A stretch of 64,000 nt of DNA from Caulifigura coniformis (GCF_007745175.1 NZ_CP036271.1:2733314-2797313), one strand, 5' to 3'; shown: positions 53,042-62,356, counted from the stretch's first letter. A program made the numbers and translations. Notes: generated by a model from the letters alone, not told the origin.

Positions 53042-54025
53042 TCACCGCGAACCCAGGAAGCTTCTCACTTCAGGAATCATCCGTTCGATCGCGTCCTCGA
53101 ACACATAATGCCCGGCGTCCGCGTACGTGACCGTGCGGGCGTTCGGGAAACGCGCCTGCCATTCCTTGAGGAACTCCATCGTGAAGCACCAGTCCTTCTC
53201 TCCCCACAACAGCAGCAGGGGGTGATTCTGGAACTGTGCGAGTCCCTCTTCGATCGTCACGAGCGTGTCGTAGCTGCGGTGCCCCGGCCCGAGCGGGATA
53301 TCCAGAACGAATTCGTGCGTCGCGATGCGGTTGGCCCAGTTGTCGTACGGTGCGATGAAACCGGCCCGCGCCGCGGGGGAGAATTTGTCCTGGTGCTCCA
53401 CGGCCATCCACAACGCCGAGCCTGCGAAGGCATTGAAGCCTCGCACCGCCAGCGCACCGAGAAATGGAATCCGGCAGACCGCGATCCGCAGCGGAATCCG
53501 CTTTGACCGGAACGCGGCCGTGTTCATCAGGATGAACTGCCTGAAGCGATCGGCCCGCCGTCCGGCCGCCCCCATTCCGATGCAGCCCCCCCAGTCGTGT
53601 CCCACCAGCGTCACGTCGCGCAGGTCCAGTTCGTCGATTAGCCGCGTCAGGTTTGAGACGTGATTCTCAAGGACGTAGTCGTACTTCTGCGGTTTGTCGG
53701 ACAGTCCGCACCCGATGTGATCGACGGCGATCACGCGATGATCGCGGGACAGGTCCCTCAACAGATTCCGCCATGCGAACGACCACGTCGGATTGCCGTG
53801 CACGAACAGTACGGTCGGCCCCGAACCCTCATCCACGTAGTGATACTTGAGGCCGCCGAGATCAAGCACGTGCGGCGCAAACGGATACTCGGCGGACCAG
53901 TCGGGCGAAGGTGACACGCGGCGGAGTGTAGCGGCGTCGAAGGGCGTCGCAACAACGAGCGGAAGACGACTGAAGCCCACCAGGCCGAGCCACCGGTTCA
54001 GCCTGGCCGGCCTTCGATCGCCCAT
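53042..54025 (-). CDS. OleB-like alpha/beta-hydrolase (haloalkane dehalogenase family)
   Basis: The 327-residue protein has FVHGNPTWSFAWRN, DHIGCGLSDKP, a nucleophile Asp in GHDWGG, LWGEKDWCF for the acid and DAGHYVFED for the His. APYDNWANRI and MNTAAF are features I recall from OleB beta-lactone decarboxylases of long-chain olefin synthesis, rather than from true dehalogenases. No oleA, oleC or oleD gene is next to it, and OleB may be used in other pathways, so the role is inferred. The frame's start overlaps the next gene by 28 bases; a GTG at 53917 directly before the conserved part is an alternative. Confidence 0.78.
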   Translation of the reverse strand: MGDRRPARLNRWLGLVGFSRLPLVVATPFDAATLRRVSPSPDWSAEYPFAPHVLDLGGLKYHYVDEGSGPTVLFVHGNPTWSFAWRNLLRDLSRDHRVIAVDHIGCGLSDKPQKYDYVLENHVSNLTRLIDELDLRDVTLVGHDWGGCIGMGAAGRRADRFRQFILMNTAAFRSKRIPLRIAVCRIPFLGALAVRGFNAFAGSALWMAVEHQDKFSPAARAGFIAPYDNWANRIATHEFVLDIPLGPGHRSYDTLVTIEEGLAQFQNHPLLLLWGEKDWCFTMEFLKEWQARFPNARTVTYADAGHYVFEDAIERMIPEVRSFLGSR

Positions 54026-55197
54026 CCATCGAGCGGCAGATCGGTTTTGACGAACCGCTTCCGCCAGACGCGCCAGTGCAGGATCGCCAGGTTCCGTTCC
54101 TCGTCACTCTGAAAGCCAATCGTTCCCGGGCGAGGGGCGCCATTCTGTTCGAGATACGACTTCATTCCATGCTTGGCCGGATGCTCGCGGCGCATCCTCC
54201 ACAGGGTGACGAGGGCCACGTCGCGAACCTGAGTCTTCAGCGCGTCACTGGGACGCTGCGACTGGAACGTCTGCAGCTCCGTTTCGTTGCTGAGCAACTG
54301 CTCGACCAGCGGAATGTCCTGCTCGAGGCCGAACGACGACAGGAAGAGCAGCGCACTCTGGATCTCCAGTGCCGTCGCGGCGCCTGCGACGATCTCGCGT
54401 GCCGGGACGACTCCTTCCCGGTATCGATACTGCTGGGCCAGGTGCAGCCGGGCGTCGGCCGAACCGCGGCCGGTCTGCTGGATCCACGCCACCAGGATCG
54501 ACTTCAGCGTCGCGTTTCGTTCGCCCGCGAGGACCTGGTTCTGAAACCACGAAAACTCGGCCGGGCGACTGATCAACTGGGCCTGGATCGGCGTCGGATC
54601 GCATTCCGGCTGACAGGCAGACAAGAGCAGCGCCGCCAGCTTCTCCGCTCCCTCCGGACCGCTTCGACGGGGCCACGGCGAAGCGGACGTGCTCCATTCG
54701 CTGACTTCCCGGTTGAACTGCTCGGCAAACTCGGAGGTTCCGAAGCTCAGCAACAGCTGGGGCGAACGATCGAGCATTGCCACGAACAGGCGTCGTGCGG
54801 CCGGCGAGTCATCGACAATCTGCAGGTAGCGGTCCCAGGCCGGGAGCTGGCCGTCGGACAGGGCTCCAGAAAGGATGTCCGCCTTTTGTGTTTCCAGGAC
54901 CTGCAGCTCGATTCGTTGAAGGATCTCGATCGCCCGGAACCGAACTTCCGGTGACTCCGATTCGGTCGCCTGCCGCAGATACGGGATCGCGGATGCGCCG
55001 GCCCGCAGCAGCGTGTCGCCCGCCTGATGACGATCGGTAAAGGATGTCGATCCCAGCCGCCGAGTCGCGTGCGAGAGGTCCAGTGAAGGGGAAGGGCTCC
55101 CCATGCCCTGTGCGCCAGCAATGGCGATCGCCAGCGCCGGCGCCCAACGCCACGCCCGCGCCGTTTTCTGCCAGGAGCCTCGACGCCTGTTCGCCAT
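53998..55197 (-). CDS. Secreted HEAT-like protein of unknown function
   Basis: The 399-residue protein has a signal peptide (TARAWRWAPALAIAIAGAQG). Residues 45-100 resemble HEAT/armadillo helices (FTDRHQAGDTLLRAGASAIPYLRQA, VRFRAIEILQRI). The rest is helical with a Cys pair (SACQPECD). Its last 28 bases overlap the next gene on the same strand. The role could be a protein-binding scaffold outside the cytoplasm. No family name recognised. Confidence 0.75.
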   Translation of the reverse strand: MANRRRGSWQKTARAWRWAPALAIAIAGAQGMGSPSPSLDLSHATRRLGSTSFTDRHQAGDTLLRAGASAIPYLRQATESESPEVRFRAIEILQRIELQVLETQKADILSGALSDGQLPAWDRYLQIVDDSPAARRLFVAMLDRSPQLLLSFGTSEFAEQFNREVSEWSTSASPWPRRSGPEGAEKLAALLLSACQPECDPTPIQAQLISRPAEFSWFQNQVLAGERNATLKSILVAWIQQTGRGSADARLHLAQQYRYREGVVPAREIVAGAATALEIQSALLFLSSFGLEQDIPLVEQLLSNETELQTFQSQRPSDALKTQVRDVALVTLWRMRREHPAKHGMKSYLEQNGAPRPGTIGFQSDEERNLAILHWRVWRKRFVKTDLPLDGWAIEGRPG

Positions 55198-55519
55198 CTC
55201 GCATCCTCGTGGTCGCGTTCCGTCCGCCTCACTCTAGCAGCCCGCAAAATCGACGGGCCACCCAATTTTCATTCTGCTGCACCGGTGAGGTTCCCATCAG
55301 AGCTCCTGGCGTGCGCTCGGCGCGAGCCGAGCCGATCCCATCAGGCGTTGACCATTGTGAATCAGAGACACACCTTCGAGTTTCCGTGAACCCCCGCGAC
55401 AAGCCGGCGTTTCAATTCTATGATGCACCCACAGCGGCGCGAAATTCTGGCGGGTGATTCCATGTGTCTTGGGAGATTCCAGCCGCGTGAGGCCGCACTC
55501 TGATTGATTTCGTCCGACC
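55198..55519. other. Intergenic gap without recognised gene
   Basis: Divergent promoter region of the HEAT-like and FIST genes. Only a 7-bp hairpin was noted (GCTCGGC-GCGA-GCCGAGC, 55315-55332). Confidence 0.5.
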
Positions 55520-56713
55520 ATGCGCTTCGCAGCCGATCTCGACCAGCATCCGAACGCGGGCCTCTCGGCTCTCAGGGTCGGAGAATCGCTCCGGCGGCAG
55601 CTGCAGCACGAATCGGCCGATCTCAGCATTCTCTTCGTGACCCCCGCTCACGCGGAGCATTTTGAAGACATCGTTCAGTCGTTCCGCAAAGAGCTGCCGA
55701 CCCGACATCTCCTCGGCTGCACGGCCGAGTCGGTCGTCGGACGTGACCGCGAAGTCGAGGGCGGGCCCGCCATCAGTGCCTGGGCCGCGTCGCTCCCCGG
55801 CGTCGACGTGCAGACGTTCCACGCCAAGTTCGAGCAGACGCCCGACGGCGTGCTCTCCGACGGCCTCCCCACCGCGGAAGACCTTCCCGGCCAGGTCCGC
55901 ACGGTCCTCCTCTTCGGCGATCCCTATACCTGTCCCGCCCGGTTCCTCATCGACCGTCTCGCGGATGACCTCCCCGGAATCCCGCTTCTCGGCGGAATGG
56001 CCAGCGGCGCGAGCAATCCGGGCGAACACCGTCTTGTTCGCGATGACGAGATCACCAATTTCGGCGGCGTCGGCGCTGTTCTGAGCGGTCCGATCAAGGT
56101 CCGCAGCGTCGTCTCGCAGGGCTGCCGCCCTGTCGGCCGCCCGTTTGTGATCACCCGCAGTGAAAAGAACGTCATGTTCGAGCTCGGCGGCCGTCCGGCC
56201 CTCGAGCGGCTCCGCGAAACCTTCGCCGAACTGCCTGACAAGCAGCGGGCGATTTTCCAGCGGGGGCCGCATATCGGCATGGCCATGAACGAGTACCAGG
56301 ACCATTTCGACCGCGGCGACTTCCTGATCTCCAGTGTCATCGGCGCTGATGAGGATGACGGCGCCGTCGCAGTCGGGGCGATGGTCCGCACCGGGCAGAC
56401 GATCCAGTTCCACGTCCGGGACGCGGAGTCGGCCGATGAAGACCTTCGGTCGATGTTGAGTCCGCTCAAGACCATTCCCGAAGGGAAGGGACGCGGCGCC
56501 TTGCTGTTCACCTGCAACGGCCGCGGCACGCGCATGTTCGAGCAGCCGCATCACGACGCCGCCGTCGTGCAGTCGATGATCGGCCCGATTCCGATGGCCG
56601 GGCTCTTTGCCCAGGGAGAGCTGGGCCCCGTCGCCGGCCGGAACCACATCCATGGCTTCACCGCGAGCCTGGCGATCTTCGAGCCCGAATTCGAGCTCCC
56701 GCCCGTGCGTTAG
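55520..56713 (+). CDS. FIST domain protein (FIST_N + FIST_C)
   Basis: The 397-residue cytoplasmic protein has both FIST domains: FIST_N (about 25-200; LLGCTAESVVGRDREVEGGPAIS, GMASGASN) and FIST_C (about 220-375; NEYQDHFDRGDFLISSVIGADE, ALLFTCNGRGTRMF, IGPIPMAGLFAQGELGPVAG). FIST domains are thought to bind small ligands such as amino acids and often sit in signal-transduction proteins. Here no output domain is attached, so it may act through a partner. No neighbouring kinase gene. Confidence 0.92.
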   Translation: MRFAADLDQHPNAGLSALRVGESLRRQLQHESADLSILFVTPAHAEHFEDIVQSFRKELPTRHLLGCTAESVVGRDREVEGGPAISAWAASLPGVDVQTFHAKFEQTPDGVLSDGLPTAEDLPGQVRTVLLFGDPYTCPARFLIDRLADDLPGIPLLGGMASGASNPGEHRLVRDDEITNFGGVGAVLSGPIKVRSVVSQGCRPVGRPFVITRSEKNVMFELGGRPALERLRETFAELPDKQRAIFQRGPHIGMAMNEYQDHFDRGDFLISSVIGADEDDGAVAVGAMVRTGQTIQFHVRDAESADEDLRSMLSPLKTIPEGKGRGALLFTCNGRGTRMFEQPHHDAAVVQSMIGPIPMAGLFAQGELGPVAGRNHIHGFTASLAIFEPEFELPPVR

Positions 56714-56774
56714 GTCGTCCGGGTGATTCCCGTGCGCCGCGGCCTTGAACTTTGCGCGGGGGCCTGACGGGAGA

Positions 56775-56968
56775 TGTGTGACGACCTGTGACTCGACGTG
56801 TGACAGCGGAAAGCTGCTGCCCCATTGGGCTTGCACATCTGTGACATGTGTGACGAGTTTTTTGAGATCATCGCCCCCGCGTTAGGCCGGGGGAGCACTT
56901 ACCTCTCCTGAATTGCCAAAGAACGAACTCTCTTCCCTGATGGGAGTGGTTGCGCGCGGGTCAGGAAC
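56775..56968 (+). repeat. TGTGAC-array element, copy 2
   Basis: ATGTGTGAC-GACCTGTGAC-TCGACGTGTGAC-AGCGGAAA, spacer, CTGTGACATGTGTGAC-GAG. The 24-base block at 56910-56933 (starting GAATTGCCAAAGAACG) is identical to 8689-8712, and a GGTTGCGCGCGGG segment follows. It lies 155 bp upstream of hisN, as copy 1 lies 155 bp upstream of the DUF2314-ankyrin gene. The gap 56714-57122 holds no recognised gene. Confidence 0.85.
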
Positions 56969-57122
56969 CCCTGGGCAAGAGGGGGGCGATGATCGGTGGA
57001 CGGCGACGTGAATCCCGTGCGTCACGTCCTGGACAGTTGTGTCATGGTCGGGCGACCATGACACTCCCCGCGACCGCCGGTCTCCTTCAATCCAGCTCGT
57101 TCAGCGTTGCCCGTCAGCCCTC

Positions 57123-57941
57123 ATGTCCAATCCGATTGCCGACCGCCTGCAGTTCGCCCTGGAAACCTCCGCCCGCGCGGCCGAACTGATCCTGTCGTAC
57201 TACCACCTCGGCGACATTCCGGTTGAACTCAAAGCCGACCAGACCCCGGTCACCGCGGCCGATCAGGGGGCCGAGCAGCTCATGCGGGCCGAAATCCTCA
57301 AGGCGTTTCCCCAGGACGGGGTCCTCGGCGAGGAATTTGGAGAAACGCCCGGGACCTCCGGCTATCGCTGGATTCTCGATCCGGTCGACGGCACGAAGTC
57401 ATTCATCTCAGGAGTGCCTCTCTTCGGGACTCTTGTCGGGGTCGAACACAACGGCGAGCCGATCATCGGCCTTTCCCGTTTCCCGGCCCTGAATGAGGTG
57501 GTCTATGCCTCCAAGGGGCAGGGGGCCTGGCGCAAGATCGGCGATGCCGAGCCCGAGAAGGCCCGGGTGCGCAACACGGCCCGGCTCGAGGACGGCCTGT
57601 TCACGTTCACCTCCGTGGGGACCTGGGACCTGATCGGGAAGCTGGATGCGTTCACGCGTCTGTGCCAGACGGCCCGCCTGACTCGTGGCTGGGGCGACTG
57701 TTATGGCCACTGCCTGGTTGCCACCGGCCGGGCGGATGTTCACGTCGACCCGATCATGAGCCTGTGGGACGCCGCGGCCCTGCTGCCGATCCTCACGGAG
57801 GCGGGAGGCCTGTTCCTGAACTGGAACGGAGAATCGACGACCGCTGGCGGGAACGGCATCTCGACGACGCCGGCTCTCAGGAATCAGGTGCTCGACGTGC
57901 TTCACGGACGGATCGAGCCCACCACCCGCGGCCGCGATTGA
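57123..57941 (+). CDS. hisN: Histidinol-phosphatase, inositol-monophosphatase family
   Basis: The 272-residue enzyme would remove phosphate from histidinol phosphate in histidine synthesis. Family metal sites are GEEFGE, WILDPVDGTKSF and the last Asp in SLWDAAALL, all intact. Length is in the family range. The ATG at 57123 begins the domain and was preferred over an upstream start at 57039. No other his gene is near, as is common in this phylum. Inositol monophosphatase is the main alternative, but DPVDGTKSF with GWGDCYGH points to HisN. Confidence 0.9.
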   Translation: MSNPIADRLQFALETSARAAELILSYYHLGDIPVELKADQTPVTAADQGAEQLMRAEILKAFPQDGVLGEEFGETPGTSGYRWILDPVDGTKSFISGVPLFGTLVGVEHNGEPIIGLSRFPALNEVVYASKGQGAWRKIGDAEPEKARVRNTARLEDGLFTFTSVGTWDLIGKLDAFTRLCQTARLTRGWGDCYGHCLVATGRADVHVDPIMSLWDAAALLPILTEAGGLFLNWNGESTTAGGNGISTTPALRNQVLDVLHGRIEPTTRGRD

Positions 57942-58034
57942 ACCTGGCGGGCTCCTGTGCCCCGGCCTGTGCGAGGAGCGGGGCCGGCTTCGCACGTGCG
58001 GGCGAAGCAGTATGGCCACACAGCTCCGCGCAGC

Positions 58035-58063
58035 AAAAAAGAGAGGGCAGCGCAGCCGCCCTC
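58035..58063 (-). terminator. Rho-independent terminator of the zinc-ribbon gene
   Basis: On the minus strand the stem GAGGGCGGC / GCTGCCCTC (one mismatch) is followed after a CT by six T. It lies about 60 bp past the stop codon of the small gene at 58124-58240. Confidence 0.85.
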
Positions 58064-58123
58064 ATCGAAGAAGTGTTCTGCTTAGAGACCGCACAGGGAT
58101 TCACCCGCTGCGCGAGAATGCCA

Positions 58124-58240
58124 TTACGTGGCCTTGCTGCACTTCTTGCAGCGAACGCGATATGTCACGAGCGAACCGCACTTCGTGCAGCGCTTGGCTT
58201 TCTTGGCGAGCTTGGCCTTGGTGCGAGGACGGGTACCCAT
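58124..58240 (-). CDS. 38-residue basic zinc-ribbon protein
   Basis: The ORF is too short for usual length cut-offs, but is strongly supported. It starts at an ATG with AAAGAG 5 bases upstream, has a stop and then a clear terminator. The protein begins MGTRPRTKAKLAKKAK and has two CxxC pairs: CTKC (18-21) and CKKC (31-34), with nine residues between. It has 14 Lys/Arg and no Asp/Glu. This composition fits a ribosome- or nucleic-acid-binding zinc ribbon. It is not bL36 or L40e, whose Cys patterns differ. A ribosome-associated role is inference. Confidence 0.78.
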   Translation of the reverse strand: MGTRPRTKAKLAKKAKRCTKCGSLVTYRVRCKKCSKAT

Positions 58241-58650
58241 CGGACTCTTTCGTGACGCAGTCGGATTCAGATTCGAAATTGCGAAGCGGGGGATTGTGAG
58301 CGTTTGGTTCCCGTGAGTCCAGCCCGCTACAGGTGGTTTTCTGCGTGGCAGCCTGCGGTGGCGATCTGGCGGATCACCTCACGGGGACATCCGGCACGTC
58401 TCCGACGTCACTCCAAGACGGGGGGACGCTCCAGATCGCACCGTCTATCTGGTGCAGGCCTCACGTTCCACCGAGCGTTGCGGCGGTCGGCCCTGCCACA
58501 GGCCAAAGGGCATCGTTCTGCCCGGGGCTGGGTCGATATGCCTGACGCGAGATCGAGCCAGGCCGGCTCAGGATCAGAACGGGTTTCCGATCCTCCTTTC
58601 GCAGGCAGTGCTTTTCCTGGCTTTTCGGGTCTTTCTGCGGGAATTCTCTG
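58241..58650. other. Intergenic gap without recognised gene
   Basis: Divergent region between the zinc-ribbon gene and the repeat protein. No gene, RNA or obvious repeat was recognised; it presumably contains both promoters. Confidence 0.5.
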
Positions 58651-60102
58651 ATGCTCTCATCGTTGTTCACCCGTCGCACGGTCGCACGGTCCACCCGCGC
58701 CAATGCCGGTCTCCGGCCGAGCGCGGAGATGCTGGATGCGCGAATTCTTCCGTCGGCGACGGCCACGTTGTCGCGAGGCGTTCTGACGGTGAAAGGAGAC
58801 GTGGCGGCGGCCAACAACCTCACGTTCGAGACGATCAACGGCGGGAACGGAGTTCGCGTCACGGGAACCGGTGGCACGCTGCTGAACGAAGACCTCACAG
58901 AGCTCGATTTCGCGGGGGTCACCAGCATCAAGGTCATCACGGGGGCGACCTCCGACTCTATTACGATCAGAGCCTTCGATTCCTTGACCGTGAAGAATGT
59001 GACGTTGTCGCTGGGCAACGGAAACAACACGGTCAGCATCAGCGACGCGGTCATCGAAGGCAAACTGGCCATCACGACGGGGAACGGCGAGGACACGATT
59101 CGAGTCGCGTCGATTGCATCATTCGGTACATCCACGAGCGTCACCACTCTGAACGGGCCCGTCACGATCAATACGGGAAGCGGCGCGGACAGCATTATCA
59201 TCAGGTGTGACACAGCCTTCGACAGCTCCACGGCCTTCATCACGCTCAATGGTCCCCTAACCATCAACACGGGCAACGGTGACGACCGGGTCGTTTTCGA
59301 GTCGTTCGCCGCGTTTGATCAGGCTGCCAGCACTTTGACGCTGAACGGGATCGTGAAGGTCACGACCGGGAACGACAACGACTTGATCGACGTCGTGGCG
59401 GACGGAGGCTTCGATAGCGCGTTTGCCGACTTCGACGTGAACAACCATTTCACGATCAACTCCGGCAGCGGCGACGACGGCATTTCGGTCAGGACTGCCG
59501 ATTTCTTAGGCGGCCATGGCGATCTGGATTTCAGCAGAAACCTGACGATCGCTGCCGGCAATGATGACGACGAGGTCTGGATCGGCAGTTCCTCATCGGA
59601 CATCGCCATCGGAGGCATCCTCCGGGTGACAACCGGCAGCGGCATCGACGATCTGACCGTGGAACGAGTTCAGCAGACGTCCTCCGTGGGAAGCAACAGC
59701 TTCTCGATGGGCAACGATCTCGACACCGTCAGGATTCGGGCCAGCGTGTTCGCCGCAGCGACCAGCACGAACCTGGGAAGCGGGAACAACAATGTTCTCG
59801 AGATCAGCCAGGCGGGCTTCCAGGGGAATGCTTCCCTGATTTCGCAGGGCCGCGAGGATGTCCTCAGGATTGAAAACACCTCCTCGCCCTACATTGGCGG
59901 AACGACGTTCTCCGGAAAGGTGACGGTGTCAGCAGGCCCCTCGGCCAGTCTCCTGATCGGCTTTGACAACTCCTCTCCGCTGACGACATTCCTCGGCTCG
60001 GTGACGCTGACCGGCAAGTCGCCATTCGGAACGGCGACGTTCATCGATGGCCGAGTCGTGTTCACGATTCCTCCGGTGGTGAAGAAGTTCCAGCTCGCCT
60101 GA
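58651..60102 (+). CDS. Repeat-rich surface protein with LEPR-like N-terminus
   Basis: The 483-residue protein starts with MLSSLFTRRTVARSTRANAG and AEMLDARILPSATA. The latter fits the LEPR-XLL pattern (LExRxLLS) seen at the N-terminus of large planctomycete surface proteins, with MLDARILPS. The rest is at least seven Gly/Asp repeats of the form TGNGEDTIRV / TGSGADSIII / TGNGDDRVVF / SGSGDDGISV, spaced about 35-40 residues apart. The repeats suggest a beta-helix or calcium-binding stack. No enzyme motif is seen. A strong terminator follows. Confidence 0.82.
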   Translation: MLSSLFTRRTVARSTRANAGLRPSAEMLDARILPSATATLSRGVLTVKGDVAAANNLTFETINGGNGVRVTGTGGTLLNEDLTELDFAGVTSIKVITGATSDSITIRAFDSLTVKNVTLSLGNGNNTVSISDAVIEGKLAITTGNGEDTIRVASIASFGTSTSVTTLNGPVTINTGSGADSIIIRCDTAFDSSTAFITLNGPLTINTGNGDDRVVFESFAAFDQAASTLTLNGIVKVTTGNDNDLIDVVADGGFDSAFADFDVNNHFTINSGSGDDGISVRTADFLGGHGDLDFSRNLTIAAGNDDDEVWIGSSSSDIAIGGILRVTTGSGIDDLTVERVQQTSSVGSNSFSMGNDLDTVRIRASVFAAATSTNLGSGNNNVLEISQAGFQGNASLISQGREDVLRIENTSSPYIGGTTFSGKVTVSAGPSASLLIGFDNSSPLTTFLGSVTLTGKSPFGTATFIDGRVVFTIPPVVKKFQLA

Positions 60103-60134
60103 TTCGCCAATCAGCAGAACGCTGCAAAGGTGCG

Positions 60135-60164
60135 AAGCCCGCGGAACCCCTCCGCGGGCTTTTC
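60135..60164 (+). terminator. Rho-independent terminator of the repeat-protein gene
   Basis: The 11-bp perfect stem AAGCCCGCGGA / TCCGCGGGCTT around ACCCC is followed by TTCG. It lies 32 bp past the stop codon. Confidence 0.85.
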
Positions 60165-60273
60165 GTATTGGGCGAGCGGGATCCGAAGAGGACTTCAGCC
60201 CCTGTGGCGCTCCGCAGCGGGGGCGGAACGCCCTCCTGTTCGTCCGGAAGCGGCCCGCCGGTACAGTGCAGTG

Positions 60274-61797
60274 ATGATGACTCCCTGTGCCATCGTGCTT
60301 GCCGCCGTCCGCGTCCGCCGTTCTGCCGGACGTCTACTGCTTCTCGGGCTGTTGCTGATCCCTCTCCCGGTGCTTCAGGCGGCTGACACGCCCCGCCGCC
60401 CGAACATTCTCTGGCTCGTCGGCGAGAACCTCTCGCACGACCTCGGCTGTTATGGCGCAAAGAACGTCCACACCCCGCGGCTCGATGCCCTCGCCGCCGG
60501 CGGGCAGCGGTTCACGCGGGTGTTCGCCACGAACCCCGCCTGTGCCCCGAGCCGGTCCGCCTTCTTCACCGGCATGTACCAGACGACGACCGACACGCAT
60601 CACATGCGGTCGCACCGGACGGACGACTTCCGGCTTCCCGACGGCGTCCGCCCCGTCACCCACCGCCTCAAGGACGCCGGATACTTCACCGCCAACATCA
60701 AGACCGTCGCAGGCCACAGCGTCGGCACCGGCAAGCTGGACCTAAATTTCGTGAACGAAGGGCCGATCTACGACGAAGGGGCCGCCGACTGGAGCGTTCT
60801 GAAAAGTCACCAGCCCTTCTTTGCCGTCGTGAATGCTGAGGAATCGGAGTACGACATCTACGACCGCCAGAGCAAATCGAAGCAGCGCGTTGAATGGGTG
60901 GGGGAGAGGGAGCACGTTCCACACGCCAGGCCCGACTCCGTCACGCCGCCACCTTATTACCCTGATCACCCCGTCGTTCGCGAAGAGTGGGCGCGGTACC
61001 TCAATTCCGTTTCCGGGATGGATCTGCGGTTCGGTCGAGTCCTCGACCAGCTCCGCGCCGATGGCCTCGAGGACAGCACCGTCATCCTCTTCTTCGGTGA
61101 CAACGGACGCCTCGAGCCTCGCGGCATCCACTGGTGCTATGACAACGGGCTCCGCGTCCCGATGATCGTCAAATGGCCGGCGTCGTTCGATCCTCCTGCG
61201 CATTACCAATCGGGGACCGTGGATGACCGCGTGATCAGCCTGATCGACGTGACCGCGACGACACTCTCCATCGCCGGAGCCGCGGTCCCTGCGACCCTGC
61301 ACGGCCGGCCGTTCCTCGGTGGCGCCGCCGCCGGATCTCGCCGCTACGCCTTCGCCGCCCGTGACCGGATCGATGAAACCCGCCAGCGCATCCGCTCGGT
61401 CCACGATGAGCGCTTCCACTACATCCGCACGCTCAGCACCGGCCCGACCTTTTCCTCACTCAACCGCTACAAGGAGAAGTGCTTCGCCATCATGCCCGTC
61501 ATGCGGGAGCTGCATGCCCAGGGCCGCCTCACCGGACCGGCCCTGGAACTCATGCAGCGCACCGGACCGTGCGAAGAACTCTACGACACGCAGGCCGATC
61601 CCCACGAAATCCGGAACCTGCTCGGCTCCGAGTTGCCCGAACACCGCGAAGCCCTGGCACGTCTGCGGGCGGCACTCGAGACCTGGATGGTCGAAACCGG
61701 CGACCGCGGCGCGATTCCCGAGCCGGATTCCGTGGTCGCGCCGTTCGTCAAGGAGATGGACGACTGGTTCGGCACTCCCGCGTGGGCTCGGCAGTAA
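60274..61797 (+). CDS. Secreted sulfatase (formylglycine type I)
   Basis: The 507-residue enzyme has a signal peptide (RRSAGRLLLLGLLLIPLPVLQAAD). Metal-binding residues are in WLVGENLSHDLGCYGA; the modified Cys is in ACAPSRSAFFTG, the CxPSR motif that needs formylglycine-generating enzyme. A further metal/substrate segment is FFGDNGRLEP, with HWCYDNGLRVPMIVKWP after it. Type is heparan- or other carbohydrate-sulfatase-like; the substrate is unknown. I chose the ATG at 60274; the frame is open from 60130. Its end overlaps the oppositely read GNAT gene by 50 bp. Confidence 0.9.
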   Translation: MMTPCAIVLAAVRVRRSAGRLLLLGLLLIPLPVLQAADTPRRPNILWLVGENLSHDLGCYGAKNVHTPRLDALAAGGQRFTRVFATNPACAPSRSAFFTGMYQTTTDTHHMRSHRTDDFRLPDGVRPVTHRLKDAGYFTANIKTVAGHSVGTGKLDLNFVNEGPIYDEGAADWSVLKSHQPFFAVVNAEESEYDIYDRQSKSKQRVEWVGEREHVPHARPDSVTPPPYYPDHPVVREEWARYLNSVSGMDLRFGRVLDQLRADGLEDSTVILFFGDNGRLEPRGIHWCYDNGLRVPMIVKWPASFDPPAHYQSGTVDDRVISLIDVTATTLSIAGAAVPATLHGRPFLGGAAAGSRRYAFAARDRIDETRQRIRSVHDERFHYIRTLSTGPTFSSLNRYKEKCFAIMPVMRELHAQGRLTGPALELMQRTGPCEELYDTQADPHEIRNLLGSELPEHREALARLRAALETWMVETGDRGAIPEPDSVVAPFVKEMDDWFGTPAWARQ

Positions 61798-62356
61798 GCG
61801 CGGGGTGCTCGTGGACGGCCACACGCTGCAGCGCGTCGCCATCGAGCACGTACCAGCAGTCGTCCACTCCGTCCTCGCGACGCCAGTCGGGCAACGGTCG
61901 CTCCTCGAATCCGAGCCGCTGCAGTAACCGCCGTGAACGCAGATTGGCCCGGTCCGCGCAGGCGCAGACCGCCGACACGCCGCTGCTCCGCAGTTCCGCG
62001 ATCATCCGGGCCACTGCCTCGCTGGCGAGCCCGCGCGACCAGTACGGCCGGAAGACCACGTAGGCAATCTCCGCTTCGCTCTCGCAGATCGTCGCCTGCA
62101 CGAACCCGACGAATTCGCCGCTGTGGGTGAGGCGCAGCACCCAGTTCCACCACTGCTCGCGACCATCGTCGGACTGCCGCCTGCTCAAGCGCTGATACCG
62201 CAGCCGCAGCCACTCGACAGATTCCGGCGGCCTCTCGACAAGAAACCGATGCAGTTCGGCATCGCAGAGCCCGGCGAACATTCCCTCCGCATGCCCCGCC
62301 TGCAGCGGCTCGAGGGTCAGCCGGTCTGTGACGAGCGTCCGCAATCTTCCCCTCAA
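61748..62356 (-). CDS. GNAT acetyltransferase, RimJ/RimL type (first of two)
   Basis: The 202-residue enzyme shows LVTDRLTLEPLQAGHAEGMF at the N-terminus, VGFVQATICESEAEIAYVVFRPYWSRGLASEAVARMI (the acetyl-CoA binding RGxA-like region) and ANLRSRRLLQRLGFEE at the end of the domain. It would move an acetyl group to a protein N-terminus or small amine. Five bp after the preceding GNAT gene, so co-transcribed. The last residues are variable and overlap the sulfatase gene. Confidence 0.88.
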   Translation of the reverse strand: MRGRLRTLVTDRLTLEPLQAGHAEGMFAGLCDAELHRFLVERPPESVEWLRLRYQRLSRRQSDDGREQWWNWVLRLTHSGEFVGFVQATICESEAEIAYVVFRPYWSRGLASEAVARMIAELRSSGVSAVCACADRANLRSRRLLQRLGFEERPLPDWRREDGVDDCWYVLDGDALQRVAVHEHPALTAEPTRECRTSRPSP

